DNA of 64,000 bases, from assembly GCF_043641665.1 (NCBI RefSeq), contig NC_092192.1:1858001-1922000 (forward strand), given 5' to 3'. Below, piece after piece: positions 1-13,498 of this stretch (positions within the stretch are counted from its first letter, which is position 1; each line of letters begins with the position of its first letter). The position numbers and the translations under genes were made by a program. This DNA comes from Enoplosus armatus. Lineage: Eukaryota > Chordata > Actinopteri > Centrarchiformes > Enoplosidae. The notes under the pieces are model-generated. The model worked only from the letters and a program-made list of their open reading frames with translations. It searched no databases and was not told the origin of the DNA.

Positions 1-3000
1 TGCTGTAAACTGTGCAGGAAGCCTTCTTTCTGTGTCCAGTGATGTCCTGTCAGCTCAATGCTCTTAGAAACTCAACGAAAATGAGACAATCATTTGTTTT
101 CTCAAAATGAAAGACCCTTCTGTGCCAAAGCAGACCCAAAGTTCTGCTTAGAGGGACAGTTCAGGTGCGTCAGCAGGATGAAATGCTGAAAAAGCGAAAG
201 ATCCAACACTGCTCTGTCCAACAGGAGTGGCAATAATGTAGTCATATAAACTTATACAGTATAATAACGTCATAAAGACCAGTATAAAGCTCCCGGTATG
301 CAGATGCAAATTGATTATGATGCGGTTCCAAAGTATTTCCCTGCTTAGAATGGACCAGTCAGTCAGCAGAATAGACATAAATGACAATAGACTTCAACAC
401 GTCGCACTGCAAAAGAAAACCTGCTGTTCACAAAATTCACAGCTCACATTCAATTTTGTATGGAAAGTGGAATGCAAGCAAATCTGATTCACAGCAGAAG
501 CACCATGTGAGCAACCAAAGGTGATTTTAACACAAATAAGATGAGAAAGAAAGAGCTTTCAGTTCACCGAGGGAGAACATTTCTTAGCCTTTAAACCTGC
601 AACACAATCAGAATTAATATCTACTGCATTATTTCCAAGAACGAAATGTCTGCAGTGGGATGAAAGCACGTCTGCAATGGCTGCTGCTGTTTATTCTACT
701 GATGCAGGACAGTCAAATGCATGAAATTGGACTTTTATTTCGTCTACAGCAGCACTAAAAACTGGATGCTTGAAGCTAAACGTCAGAAAGCAGACAGTGA
801 AAGCCAGTTTGACAAGAATATTTAATGTGAGAAAAAAGAAAATAAATGAATTTCAAAAGTAAAAAGGGGATTGATTTTATGTTGACTGCTGACAGATGGT
901 TCTTGGTTGTTTTTGCCTTGAGGTCTTTATGTGTACATGTCCTCAAATCTGTTTCTAAATAAAATGCTGGTCTCGGGACGTCAGAGAGGGATCGGCGGTG
1001 AAAGAAAAGCGAGTCTCTCCCAGCTCTTGTCTTCTCCATAAATAGCTTTATCTCGCCCTGCCACTGAGCGATACTGACAGCCTGTATTAGCAACTTGGAA
1101 CTGATTTCACTTAAGAGTTTGAGTCCTTTTGAGGAATTGATTTGTCTTGTAGGGAAGAACAAAAGCCAACACAAAGGTCCATCTGAAGGTTAGAAAGCTC
1201 AGCGTGGAAGAGACGTGAATGGACAGACAGACAGCTGTGCAGACAGACGGGGACGTGCTCGAGGGAGCTGGCGGGCTTTTGATCACATAAGTAGAGCAAA
1301 CAGATTCAATAATGAGCCACATCACATAAATGCGCACGGAGAGGTGGGGGCCAAGGGGGATCTGCGATGCCTGATAGCTCTGTGGATTCCTCTGGGCCCA
1401 CATGGTAACATGCATGATTTAATGTCCTGTAATGGGAGACATCCAGCTTTCGGAACAGAGTGTTCTTGGAACAATTGAGATTCCTCAGTCTGCATTGATT
1501 TGGTGATTTACAGGTCAAACCACGTCTAGACGTCTGGGAGAAAATTGAAATCTTCTCTGCATCTATGTGACATATAACCACTGTTTTCAACAGAATTTAA
1601 ATGACTGCATTTGGATGAATAATTTGGACCTGCTCAAATTGAAATACAGCTTATGTGTAACTTAGACGTCCAAGAACCTTTAAAATAGACATGACTATTC
1701 TCCTTTAAATCAAGAAATTAATACTTCCTAGAAAGGCTTTCGTCGACACTTGTAGAAGTAAAAACAGCCGTCGTCTCCAGAGACAGGAGGTATATAAAAT
1801 TAAGTTCTAAAAAACTAAAAATCTGCCAGTTGGAAAGACACATGTTACATCAGAAAGTACAATTAAGCTTGACAGGAAGTGGGTTAACTTGAACCAAGAC
1901 AAGGCAATAACCACCTTTCACCCCACATTAAAGCACGAGGTCCTGGTCTCAGCTGCACAGACGCAGGTTGAGTCGTGTAGCCTGAATTAAAACTACAGAT
2001 TATTGTAATAATAACTGCTAATACCAGAGAAATGATGATTCTGTATTTGCGTGAGCAGATCCATTTGCACTTGCTTCGTATCAACACACCTGCAGCTGTA
2101 TTGATTCATAAGTCAACCTCTGTTGAGACTTCTGGCAGCTGCTGATGTTGCTTTCCTTTAAGCGAGTTTAAGTTGACTTCGTCAACATTTCATTATGATC
2201 CTCGCCGAAAAATGTGTTTCTTTGTTTTACAGATGTATGATGTCACTTAGAAAATGAAAACAGAAAATATTGCCTCTGTTCCCCGGCTGTCGGCTGTACT
2301 CACTTTCACCTTGTGTATTAACATACGTCTTTGAATGACTCACGAATGTGCACGACACCATGATGTAGATTTGTTGAAAAAACATTTTTTGAAAGAGTTT
2401 AGGAGGTTAACTGAAGCAGTAAATTAATTCAAATGATAAAAAAAGCATCCAAAAGGAAAGAGTTCAGGACTCGAGCCTCAGCAATCTGCTGTTCGATGGC
2501 AATACGGACGCCTAAAGGTAATCACCACCTGTGGTCGGGATGCACATCTGAAAGGCTATGATTCACATTTTGACTGTTTTCCTTTTAGCAGGATGAGAAT
2601 TGGCCAATAGTTCCAGATTATACAGCTAGTTCAACACATGGCTCCCAGCGAAAACGTTTGCTTTAAAGTGTGACACACTGGGAGTGTGTGGTGGCGATGA
2701 GTGATACGTGTGTAGGCGTCGCATGTCTTACTGCAATTTATTCATGAATAAGTCAAAATAAAACTTGGAAAATAGGCAATTTTCTCACGAATGATTTTCT
2801 CTTTGTGTACCTCCTCCGACTATTTAGAGATTGACCTTTAGGGTTTTTTTAAGTACACGATCCATTCGTCCTCCGAAGGCACCAGCGGCTGTTTATGATG
2901 AAAACCAGACAAATGGCATGAAGACTAACAATTGCTGCCATTGAGAAGATTGTTTTTGCTTTTTTTGTAAGCGTTAGTTTCACCTTGATTAAACCAGGAT

Positions 3001-3734
3001 AGTCTCGACAGATTAGGGTGTCTTTGTTTTACAGGACAAAATGGCAGCACATAACCAGACAGTGTGGACTGACCCTCCAAACAACAAAAACAAAATAAGG
3101 CTTTCTGTGAATTTGTGGAACCCAGTGCAGAACTTCCATTGGAAATCTGTCGTGGGAAGATACTCCATTGCACAGACTGTTGCAATGCTGTTGTACCTGT
3201 TACTCCTTCACGTAAAGCATTCAACTAAATGTGAGTCCAGGAAGCTGTCCTTCGTAACATGGGCCCCTTTTTGGCATTGAATTACAACGAGCTCGTGCAA
3301 AGCGATAGAGAACAGGCATTGATTTGTTTGTCAAAGGGGGTGAATAATTCTGATGAGGTATTGATTGTTGTAAATCAAGACATAAGTCACCTTGGTTAAG
3401 GGCAGCGGGGCCCTGCTGATAGATTGTATGATGTATATATGATTATTGAACCTTGAAACAAGGCATTGAGAAATGACCACTTTGCTGACTGGCTGTTTAA
3501 GCTCATCATTCACTGAGGGATTTTATTGACAAGCTCGTTGGGAACACAATTGCTGAACACTAACAAAAGGGCCGAAAGTTTGTATTTTATTTTCCCAGTC
3601 TGCGTTGGTGGCTTTTTACGGCGCTACAGCGAACCAGACTGTGTTTTCAGATTGGGGAGGGAGGGTTGCGTAATCAGCATACCATGAGTAGTCGACTGTG
3701 TGAACGCCAGCGGCTCGTGAAGGATGGTTATTGT
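1..3734. other. Non-coding stretch, no gene seen
   Basis: I see no supported gene, RNA gene or transposon here. Open frames on both strands are under about 135 codons and lack any domain I recognise. The sequence is ordinary complexity, AT-leaning DNA without long simple repeats. An ATG at 3041 follows an acceptor-like pyrimidine-rich TTTACAG, but the 79-codon frame after it has no recognisable content. Confidence 0.6.
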
Positions 3735-4035
3735 TTCAAAAAGAGCCGGAGTGAACGAGAGTGTGAGAGAACAAGAGGAGAGAGTGAAAGAGGAGTTCAA
3801 AAGGCAGAAAATAAAAGAGACGGAAACTTGAAAGCGACAATGAAATAGAGCATCAGAGATTTAAAGAAAGAGAGAAAGTAAAGGAGAGGACAAGACAAAA
3901 CGGCAGAGAATGAAAGAAAAACGAGAAGATTACAGAGGATGACAGAGTCAAAGTGAAATGGAGAACGTTGGAGAATGAGAGACAGATAATGAAGGAGACT
4001 GATGGTGAAAGGGAGGCGGAAGAGGGAGAATCCAA
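3735..4035 (+). repeat. Purine-rich low-complexity tract
   Basis: About 300 bp in which the plus strand is dominated by A and G, built from irregular GAGA, GAAAG and AGAGAG runs without a fixed unit. Open frames on both strands here (for example 3797-4102 minus) are a side effect of few stop codons in purine/pyrimidine-biased DNA. Their products are rich in Ser, Leu and Phe on one strand and Glu, Arg and Lys on the other, so I do not treat them as genes. Confidence 0.75.
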
Positions 4036-5798
4036 TTATAATGGTGCCATCATATCTGTCGGTCATGCTCTGGAGCTCCAGCAGGACAAACCTCAGACTC
4101 ACCCCATCTGCACTTTGAGCTCAAGTTTATCCTCAGTTTGTTTGCGACATCTAAACACAATTCATTTGGGGTAAATAAGTTCTCATTATTTGTAGTTCAC
4201 ATGGGTTTCTAAATGTGTGCTTTTGTACAACAGGGACGGCCTCTCTGCTTTCTGCTCCATGTTTCCTGTTGCAGCATCATCAGCAGTAGAGACACACCTG
4301 GGCCGGGTTCTGGGCCGGGTCAGGATTCAGTTGAGATCTCCTCCCCCCACATTCTCCTGGGTTGTGGCTTCTGTTAGATCAGTTTTTGCTTCTGCCAATA
4401 CACCTCGAACGCCTCACTCATCTATTATTTGTTTTTTTTATTGACTTTTCTCGGTGTTGCCTCATTGGGTGCCCTGGTGGGCTGGAGGGGCCGGGAGCCT
4501 TTGTTGCATTTCATTCCAAGTGTCTCTCTTCCCTCATTTCCTGACATTTCTCTATTAGTCTGACTCACCGGATGTCGGCTGCTGGGATAAGTCTGGTCCG
4601 TGGTTTTAACTCTAGGACACCGATGGTCAAGTTATATTCGTCTTTTTTAACAAAGTTGTATCACATAGTCTACATATTTAACCATTTTAATGCCAGGGCT
4701 CCCCTCCCCACATGCAAATGTTCCACCAATTCCCCTCAGACCATAAATATACTATTTCAGTTTGGAACTATATCATTGTGGTACATGATTCAATTTCATG
4801 TTGTATGAAAATATCTATTGCAGTTTCCGTGAGCACATTCATGTATATTTATGTGTTTGTTTCTTGAATCCCTGCAATAATACCATATTCAGAGGAGGAA
4901 CTCTGCTTTGCGGACCATTGTTTGCGTGTGAATATGAATGTGCATTAGTGCTTATGTGTCTCTTTGTGTATTTATGCATGTTTTGCGCTCTAGCACACTG
5001 CTTCCCTCTGAGCTACAGAGAAAATTAAATGAGTCAGGATGTAAAATGTGTTCATTATTTGATTTCCATCTCCTGACGCCGACCACTGAATCCCCAGCTA
5101 TGACCGGCTCAGCACAAGAGCCTCTGGCGCGTGGCTGCAAGTGCACAATAACACCGGCGTGTCATTTTAATGCAGATGTACCTGGCAGAAGTTCATTTCG
5201 GCGTGGGTCAGAAGCTGAATATAATGTCAGTCAGAACTGAAGCTCTTCTTTATTGTTTCTTTTTTTTCTAATAAGCATTACAGCCACATAATAAATCGTG
5301 TTTACTGACTGGAACGCTAGCGGAGTATGAATGTGCTTTTGCAATGGCTCAGTGGTAATGTATCTGTGTATGTGTATATATGATTATTTGCATGGACGTG
5401 TGTAAATGCGCAGTTGTTGTTTGTATGTGTGGTTTATTATTTACCGGAGGGCAGAATTCGCTGCAGGGATCCAGAGACTGAATTGCAGAGGCCAGCAGTA
5501 TGTGAGCTAATATTGACTGTATGAGTGATGGTCATATTTACCTGTTGAATGGATGGCTGGTTTGACTAATGACTGCCTGATTTTTCATTTTCTTAACTCT
5601 CGATTTTGCAAGGATGGGTGGCGTAAATTAAAAGATACCGAGGTGGAGGGGGGAGGAGGCGAGCAGAGATGAAAAATGGGTAATTATTGAAAACATCCAC
5701 AAATCCTCGACGGGCATATTTCAGTGTTTGTCACAGCAAATGGTTGTGTTTTCTAGTGGAGTGTAGCGAAAGTAAAAATACCCCTCTCGCTTTCCATG
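4036..5798. other. Non-coding stretch, no gene seen
   Basis: Nothing supported as a gene. A short direct duplication built on CTGGGCCGGGT lies near 4299-4321. The rest is unique-looking, T-rich sequence. Confidence 0.55.
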
Positions 5799-5865
5799 CC
5801 CCGCCCCGTTCCGCCTCCCCAGTATATATATAAAACTTAATCTCCACTTTCCAGCCAGTCATTCC
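5799..5865 (+). promoter_or_regulatory. Candidate TATA/Inr core promoter with upstream GC box
   Basis: Three core-promoter elements sit in the right order and spacing. A GC box (GCCCCGCCCC) lies at 5799-5808. A TATA box lies at 5827-5835, with TATAAAA at 5829-5835. A perfect initiator match (TCATTCC, fitting YYANWYY) lies at 5859-5865 with its A at 5861, 32 bp after the TATAAAA start. That spacing is close to the usual 28-33 bp for RNA polymerase II. I cannot name the transcript. A 41-codon frame begins 36 bp after the predicted start, but the next kilobase has no long coding frame, so the product could be a non-coding RNA or the first exon of a spliced gene. The arrangement could also be chance. 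Confidence 0.4.
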
Positions 5866-5896
5866 TCACTCACACAGCATCGTCTCTGTCGCTTGA

Positions 5897-6022
5897 ATGT
5901 CATTTCAAAGTGCATTTGAAGTTGTCTGTTTAACCTGTCGACAGCAAAGTCAGGAATATTTTCTTGTCAGTTCCGGGGGTCGAGCTTCCTCAAGTGACAA
6001 AAAACGCAGAGTCAGAGACTGA
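5897..6022 (+). CDS. Possible 41-codon ORF just downstream of the candidate promoter
   Basis: This is the first ATG after the predicted start site at 5861. It reads 41 codons to a TGA at 6020-6022. The end is basic and serine-rich (…SSSDKKRRVRD). The Kozak context is weak, with T at -3 and T at +4. I recognise no domain, signal peptide or membrane segment. It could be an upstream ORF, part of a first exon, or nothing. It is listed only because of its position relative to the promoter candidate. Confidence 0.15.
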   Translation: MSFQSAFEVVCLTCRQQSQEYFLVSSGGRASSSDKKRRVRD

Positions 6023-9000
6023 GCAGGAAGTATTATTGGTAGTTTTGTCAGCAGGCAGATGCTTCATGAGAAAAGATGTAATTAATTTACTCAGTTGAAC
6101 ACCATCAGTCTGATGGGACTGGTGAAAACTGTGTGTGACTTAATTGTGACGGAGGATTGGCTTGGATCAAGGTTTGGGAAGTCTGTGCGAGGGAATTGAA
6201 AAAGAATGAGCTCAGGAGCGATTATATCATATCAGAGTTGATCTTTTTGCTAATGTCCCATTTTAGCACTGCAGGCACTTGGGAAACTACCCAAGAGAGG
6301 AAATAAGCCTCACTGTTGTGTGCCAAGACGGACATTATATTTACAGTATCATTTCCCAGAATGCTGAACTAAATAATACATTTACAGTGAATGAAAAATA
6401 AATCCAGAGGTCTTTCATTTCGATCCACATTTTAAGTGATATACTTGGGCCACTATTGCTACCCACCATGAGTTACCCCAGGTTACAGATAGCCAGTAAC
6501 TAACTTGCTAGTGGCTTATTTGTCTGATATGTTCAAGCAGCCATTACAGTTGTAGAATCTGGAAATCTGGGATCCTTTGCAGAAAAGTGTTACTAGCTTT
6601 GGTCTTCTGCCCCAGGTTTAACCTCACTTTAAGAAGTTGGGAAATGTTCATCTGGCTGTAGAAACTCTTTTCTTCTGTGCTTTTTTAGCACCAATCATCC
6701 GGTTCCACTTTGTATTCCCCTACAGTTCTGTGCTGTATGGAAGATGCAGCATGTCTTCTGGCCACAGCTGGTCCTGTGTCTTGTGTCTCTCTAATCCAGG
6801 ATTTTTCTGATTTGTTTCCCAAAACATTCCTTTACCTCTTTCTCTGCCCCCTCTTTTTGCTAGTCTCCATTATTAGCTTAAGCCTATGGCTAAGGTGTGC
6901 TAAGCCCACACACACACAGATTTCATGGGCTATTTGGGATTTTTGGGGTAATGCATATATAATAATAAAAGCCCTGCAGCAATCGAATACTGATTTGGAC
7001 GTGGATTACGATTGCAACGGTAGAAGCTTCGAAGCATTCAGGTCAGCTCTGCTACCTTGAGGGGAAAAGTGGATTGAAGGTATACAGTATTTACCTATTA
7101 TACTGTACAAGTACTCAGTCAAATGTGATGCCCCCGAGGTCTGAAAAATGTTAATGCCTTAGATGAATAGATGCTTTTGTGTGTAACATGCAGTGAAGCA
7201 TTTACTGCCTAAGTAGGCGGCACCGGAATACCTCAGGAAGGCATAGCGAGTGTTTTTCATGTGTTTAATCCACAGCACGCACACATCTGGGCTTTTGTCA
7301 TGTATGCCACAATACTTACATTTTAGCATTCCTTCCCACTGTTTTCTATTACCTTTAAAATATACAACAGGGAAGGTGCTTATACATTAGATTACACAGC
7401 ACTACAGGTGCACCAAGCCCTCTTTATTAGCTTACATGCAGCACAACTGATGTTTCCCACAAAATAAATCCACATATGTTATTAAGAGGTAGGCTGCCTG
7501 GAGCCCCCAACAAAAAATGTAAATATGTCCCCAAACAATTCAAAATAGCCCTCAGACTGCTTATTATATCCATTTCAGTGACCCTGATGTCTTGTTAGGA
7601 GAGAGGACATAAACTGTGGTCGGCGATGCCAACGTCTTTGTACAGCCAACCATCCACCCTGACCTCATCCCTGAGAGCTTCTGTGGTGGAATAATAAATG
7701 TCACACTACGTCAGCCCTTCCTACTGAGGGAGGATTTTCACATCATCATTTCTTGCACCACCACAAGAGGTGAAAAACTGGTGGTAACAATCTGTACATA
7801 AGATGTACTGTGGGAACATTTGCATGTTGTAGAGCTCAAAGAAAAAGATGTGATTCATGCAGGTCTACATTATTTCTGTCAATTTATTTCTATTATAATC
7901 ACACATCATTGTATATCTTAATTACAGTATCTATATACCTTTATTTTAACTGTGATTTTTCATTTACTTGGCTAAAAAAAATATGATGAAAAGTCTATTT
8001 TTATCTCAGACCCCAAAAACATCAAATCCCTTCTTGGCACTCACCTCACAGCTAGAAATTCCTGAATTCAAACCTCAGACCTTTTGTCCTTTTTTTATTC
8101 ATCTAAATGTAAATAAGCAGATGCAGAATGGATGGAGGGAAGTAGAAGCAGTTACTTCCACGTTTCCTCAGAAAAAGATAATCCTATGTTGAAGAAGCTG
8201 CTCCTGTCACTGAAAGCACTCCCAGTTAGTGGTGATACATTATGTCAGGCTCTTGTCCAATGAACTGTACTGTATCTGCAGTAGTGTGGCAGTTTACTGT
8301 CCCATGCCGTCAGACACATCGGGTCTGGGTGAACATCCACTTTGTCCTCACATTGAAACAAGCAGGGTTTCTCCATCCCTGTGAGTCAGCGAGCCTTTCA
8401 GCTCTGCAGCAGAAGATTGCCCACAGTCCTCCAGTTTTTTCTTTTTTCAAACAGTACAAATCCGTTGTGGGCTGAAGAGCTGCTTTTGTTCCCTGCTAAA
8501 CACACGACTAAAAGTCATGTCTTGCCGAAATGGGTTCCATTTTGTACGTTTGTGTGTGTGTTTTCTGACAGTACGGTGACAAAGCTTGCAAAAATCCCTC
8601 TAAATGCATTTATCACATATTAGTACTTCAGGCAATTTACTCTTAAATGTTGTGCATTAGAGCAAAATTTGCATTTAAGTACTCAACACATTATTTCCTT
8701 GTAATTTCTGATGGATAAGAAGAGGAGACTGATTTATACAGTTGTATAACAGTTAAGTACCGTGGTGTTTCAGCAGGCGAAAAGTGTGTGAGTAAATGTT
8801 CATATGTAATGTCTGATTAAAATAAAATCTTAGTAATGCTCACGGGGACATGGGACAGCATTGCATCAATGAGACTTACACAAATATTAGAAAATATGTA
8901 AAGATACAAAACCAACAATTATCTGCCTACATGCCTGCAGTACTATCTGGATAAAAGTACACATAATGAAAGTCCAGATAACAGCTGTGAGAGCAAAATA

Positions 9001-9706
9001 GCAGTAGTGGCTGCACCAGAATTCACTGGGAACTGTGAAGCGTTTACAGCACTTACAAACACATATCTGTGGATGCACTAAACATTACACATCATAGTTG
9101 TCATAGTGTACGAGGATCCCTTGTGAGCCTCACCTTCTCCAGAGGGCAAACACTCCTCCTGATGGGTTGATCCATCCCACCTCTCCACTACAGGGGACTG
9201 AATAAAGCAGAAGTGCTTCAAAAAGAGCCCTTATTAAAACACTCCAGCACTCATTTCCTCCTCTCATGGCCTCTCGCCTGCGGCCATAACACCAGCGCCT
9301 GTAAGCTGCCTCCTTTGACTGGTACAGGTGCTCTGGTTGTACTGTCTTGCCAAAAAAAAAAAAGCTAATTTTGACTGGAGGCTCTTGCTTTGAATTTTAC
9401 GATGTGGAATTAAAGGACTGAGGGAGGGAAATAAAGTCTTGGATTCTAATTAAGGGAGTTTTGTGCGTTCCAGGGAGAGATGATTACGGAGAATAAAAGC
9501 TTTTAACAAGCATGGCATAAGGTAATCCACCACCCTCACCTACCACAGCCACCCCATCTGGAAGACAATGCAGGCAGTAAATGATGCCCCGGGCATTTCA
9601 GATTGATTGGCTGGAATTCAGTAATAGCACAATCAAACTGAGAGCCAGGACTGTCAGCCACCACACGAGATCTAATAAAAAAACTAATAATACACTCGGA
9701 ATAATG
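6023..9706. other. Non-coding stretch, no gene seen
   Basis: No supported gene, RNA gene or recognised transposon. Open frames reach about 116 codons (6710-7060, plus) without recognisable domains. A short CA run lies near 6908-6918 and an A11 run near 9353-9363. Confidence 0.55.
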
Positions 9707-9723
9707 GTGTGTGTGTGTGTGTG
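9707..9723 (+). repeat. (GT)8 microsatellite
   Basis: Eight uninterrupted GT units plus a trailing G. Confidence 0.95.
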
Positions 9724-9929
9724 ATTTCTATAGTCTACTGTCCATCTTGGCTCTCACACTCTCCCTTTTCAATATATCTGAAGCATATATTCAGATATAT
9801 AACTGGCCAGCGGTTATACTGTCCCGGGCTCAGCCCCAGCACATAGGCCTACGCTCTGTGCTCTGTGTCACCAGGGGGCGCTTAACTTCACACATCTTGT
9901 AGAGTTATGTAAGAACACCAGAACTTCTG

Positions 9930-10340
9930 AGTGTTTCGTGACACTAATTGATATCGGGTGATTGGTTTATGCGCTCTCCCTCCTGTCCGTCAGCCCATGG
10001 AGAGCTGCCTTTTCCCCCCTCCTCTGTAGTAGGCTTTATTCTGTTCCCAGCCTTCATCCCCTCACGGAGCATGTCGGGTATTCTACTGGGGCGCATATGG
10101 ACTTCTGTGCATTATTACGCATGGATCAGTGTCTGGGCATGGAGCCCTTATTGTTTCATCTGCTGAAATGGGTGTGTGCTTATGGTGCTGAGCGGACCCA
10201 GTGAGGATATGCATTAACTATATCCTGCTTCGTCCTTCTCCCGCTAGCGATAGCCTTAAAGGGCAAAGCCTATGTGATATAGAACGTGAGTTACGTTCTG
10301 TATCTTCTATGAGAACAGGCGCAGCCCTCTGAGCTCACTG
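9930..10340. repeat. Probable dispersed teleost repeat with palindromic core
   Basis: This roughly 400-bp segment has a more even base composition than its surroundings. It contains an inverted repeat, AGAACGT at 10281-10287 and ACGTTCT at 10293-10299, separated by 5 bp. The right part (CTATGTGATATAGAACG, then TTCTATGAGAACAGGCGCAG) and the middle resemble sequences I have seen many times in fish genomes, but I cannot name the family. No coding capacity is recognisable: two overlapping plus-strand frames of about 72-80 codons are unlike any transposase I know. The boundaries are estimates. Confidence 0.35.
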
Positions 10341-13300
10341 GTTCCTAAATAGCAGAAGAAAAAGCTGTTTTTGGGAGCCGATTGTCCGGCCTCAGTCCAG
10401 TTTATACACAGGTGGACGTGGACTAACGTTTTTTCAGTGCTATACTATAATATACTTGTCTGGAAAATAGTCATGCGACTGACTTGCATCAACAAATGCC
10501 TGTATAGTGTATAATTCCAGTTACAGCTGACTTCAGCATCCGTTGCACATGGCTGGTATAACCCTCACCTGCATGCACTGGCAGTGGATTTGCTTTCATA
10601 GCTGTGTGATGTTTGGTTTTATTCTCAATGTAGATTTCTTTGCTACCAGCAGGTACGTGGATTATCGTGCAAGAAAGCAAATTCAACCATGGGAAAAGGT
10701 TATGAATCATCCATTTCACCACATTAAATGGTTATATAATGCTCCTTCATGCTTAAAACCCTACATTGGATATTTGTCCCGACCAACATATCAGTGTAGG
10801 ATTTTATTTAAAGGCAGCTCAAACTGAGTGGGATTATGACGTGGGTGACACCAGCTGCTTCCAGTCAGTATTTTCTGAGAGTATTCATGCTCAGACTTGA
10901 CCAAAAAGAAGATTAGATGTTTTTTTATGTTCATAAATTGCAATGTATAAGTATATATAGAGTGCAAGATCGGATATAACACATCCTGTGTTATCTGTCA
11001 CCTGCATCCAAAGCTTTCTACTGTGTTGTGAATGCATATGTGCAGATTTTGGTATATGTGGGAGTGATATCCTCATGTATGACTTTTGTGCAGTGTGATG
11101 TGATTCGATATGTTTTACATTGAATAGAAGCAAAAAGGGAAGCAGCTGGCAATGAATAAAAAAGAGAATTCTAGCAGTATCCAAATTTTCCAGATGTATG
11201 TGAAGTTGAATTGAAAAATGTCCCTGCAGCATTTTTCTAAACTGTCGGCACAGCTGATGTGTGTTAAAATGCAGTGACAATTACCCGCAATATCTGTGAT
11301 CACTGGATGTCAACGTCCATGTTATCGGACTATTCAGTTTGACACATTAAAACAGTTGAATGAAATAAGAAAACATCTTCTTACAATTGTGCACTGATAA
11401 CCTACCAAGATGCCAACTACTGAAAAAAGCTCGAAAAGCTGATTGACTAAGACAGAACTAAGAGTCAAGTGATTCTGTCAGCTACTGTAGTGATGCTCGG
11501 GCCTCTCTCGGATCTAGCCAGACGTCTGTGTCACAGAGGCTGGCTTAAAGTCTTTGGATATTCTGCAGCAGCTATTTGAATGGCTGTGAGACTTATAGCG
11601 GGTATTTAATTAAGTACAAAAGTTCTCTGGCAAGTTTAAAGTGTAATGACAGCCCACATCTCCTGATCCAGCGCTTGGTGAGACGGGTGTGAGATTTAGT
11701 CTCACTCGTGGACGTGAGATAATGTGCAGTAATATTGCCTTATAGAGTGACTGAACCCAGGCAACTAATCTGGCTTGCAGTGCCAGCTAATGTGGTTAAC
11801 AGGAGCTGGCACAACAGGCCACAGCTGACCACACCCAGCTGCGATCATTGAAGCGTGGTAAAGGATTTAACAGACTAAAGGTCAGGGTCACAATATTCTT
11901 CTTTCATACAAGATTTACTCTGCAGTTACCCTTGACTTGCTACTTGTCAGTGCCTAAAGTCAACAATAATGTGACCACTTTTCAAACACACCAACAAAAA
12001 AGTCTATTTTGCTGTTTTGGTGCTCAGACTTGTTGGAATGAGTGTAATAATTGTGATTCCCACAGTCGCTGTTGATGTGCATACACACATTGATGCAGTT
12101 AAGGGCAGCAGAGTCACTCTTCTGGCTGCTATAATGCTACGCAGGAGAACTGAGACTTATATGCATACGGCGGTGCCACTGTAGATAACAGCATCAGAGG
12201 GTTCACTTCAGAAAAAGTGCTCCATGTGAAAGGGAATCACCGGGCAGAATCGTAATGCAGAGGATCCGACTGGCCGGCATCGCCGCGTTCGAGTGGTTTT
12301 GTTCCTTCAAAAACGCTGCGTTCTGTAATAGAACAAAGGAAGAGAGCATCAGTGATGGTGCTCTGCTCGGCGGATGTTGGAAAATAAACTTGTTAAGAGT
12401 TGTATGGTTTCTGACTTTCATTTGTCCTCCGGCCAGAACTGATTTTCAAATGAATCTGTCAGCAGTTTGTGCTTGATGCATGAAGCTGCGTGTGTTTCTG
12501 TACTTAACGAAAGAAGAAAATCCACCAAAGTGGATCATGTATCTTGTATTTCTGGACCTTTTTCACCCTGTGGATACCTGGCTAACTGTAGACAATATGA
12601 CATGAAGTCAGGAAAAACATATTCAGTTATGGTAAGCAGTCCTTACAGAGACAAATGTTCAACTTTCAGCCTACAGGTCTGAATCGTGGAGAGAGAGCAA
12701 GTTTCAAACACAACCACAGAGCAGTTTGGTGTGAATTTACAAGATGTGTAGTGTGAACTACATCACCATTGTGAGGCCTGTATCAGTGGTTATTCAGGTA
12801 CGTACTTCTCGAGCAGGAGCACTTGGATGTGCCTTTAATGGTGAAGGTCAGGAATGTAGTGGAGGATGTCAAGAGGCTGAACGAATGAATGGTGTGAGTG
12901 AAAGCTCTGAAGTGTGTGTGTGTGTGTCCACTGCAGATCAAGTCATCTTTGTGTATCGCTGAAACTCTACAGAAGAAGTGAAAAAATATAGCAGTGCAGT
13001 GAGATAAACATTTCCTATTACCAACCAAGAAGAAGTCATTGTCCTTGATTCTAGCTGTTAAGCCTCAATAACAGACAAAAGGATTTGATAAGATATATTA
13101 TAAGGTATAAGAGGTTTTGTGCAGTGAAGTCAAGCTGTTACAAAAAATACATAACAAGGTGTCCTGATATATGAAAATAACAGACCAGACAGAGGCAAGG
13201 GTGATGTCAGGACACCAAGGTGTGTTCAAATCATGTTTCAGTGTCTGTTTCTACGTCCTGTATCTAATAATTAAGTAACGTAGCATCATGTTCTGTTGCT

Positions 13301-13410
13301 GTAATTGCCACAGTCTTTGCAGTTTAGTGTAACTTGTGCAGGGATTTAAACTGGTGGTTAAAGTGTTGACCCGGTCTTTGTTTAATGTGTCCTTTTATAC
13401 GATTTTAATG
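10341..13410. other. Non-coding stretch with one short GT repeat
   Basis: No supported gene. A (GT)8 run lies at 12912-12927. Several overlapping minus-strand frames at 10891-11303 (up to 129 codons) have no recognised domain. The patch at 12200-12420 is GC-richer, but I cannot assign it. Confidence 0.5.
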
Positions 13411-13498
13411 GACATGCCCCAGCCTAGCCTGGTTCCAGACGATTTAAATCGGCCTGGTGTTGTGCTTAATGCGTCCCCCGCTTTGAAAAACAAACGAG

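Noticed and set aside
3041..3280. Possible exon after an acceptor-like TTTACAG with an ATG
   Set aside because: The product has no recognisable domain and an open frame covers the opposite strand. A pyrimidine-AG sequence is common by chance.
3797..4102. 101-codon minus-strand open frame rich in Ser, Leu and Phe
   Set aside because: It is the complement of a purine-rich low-complexity tract with few stop codons.
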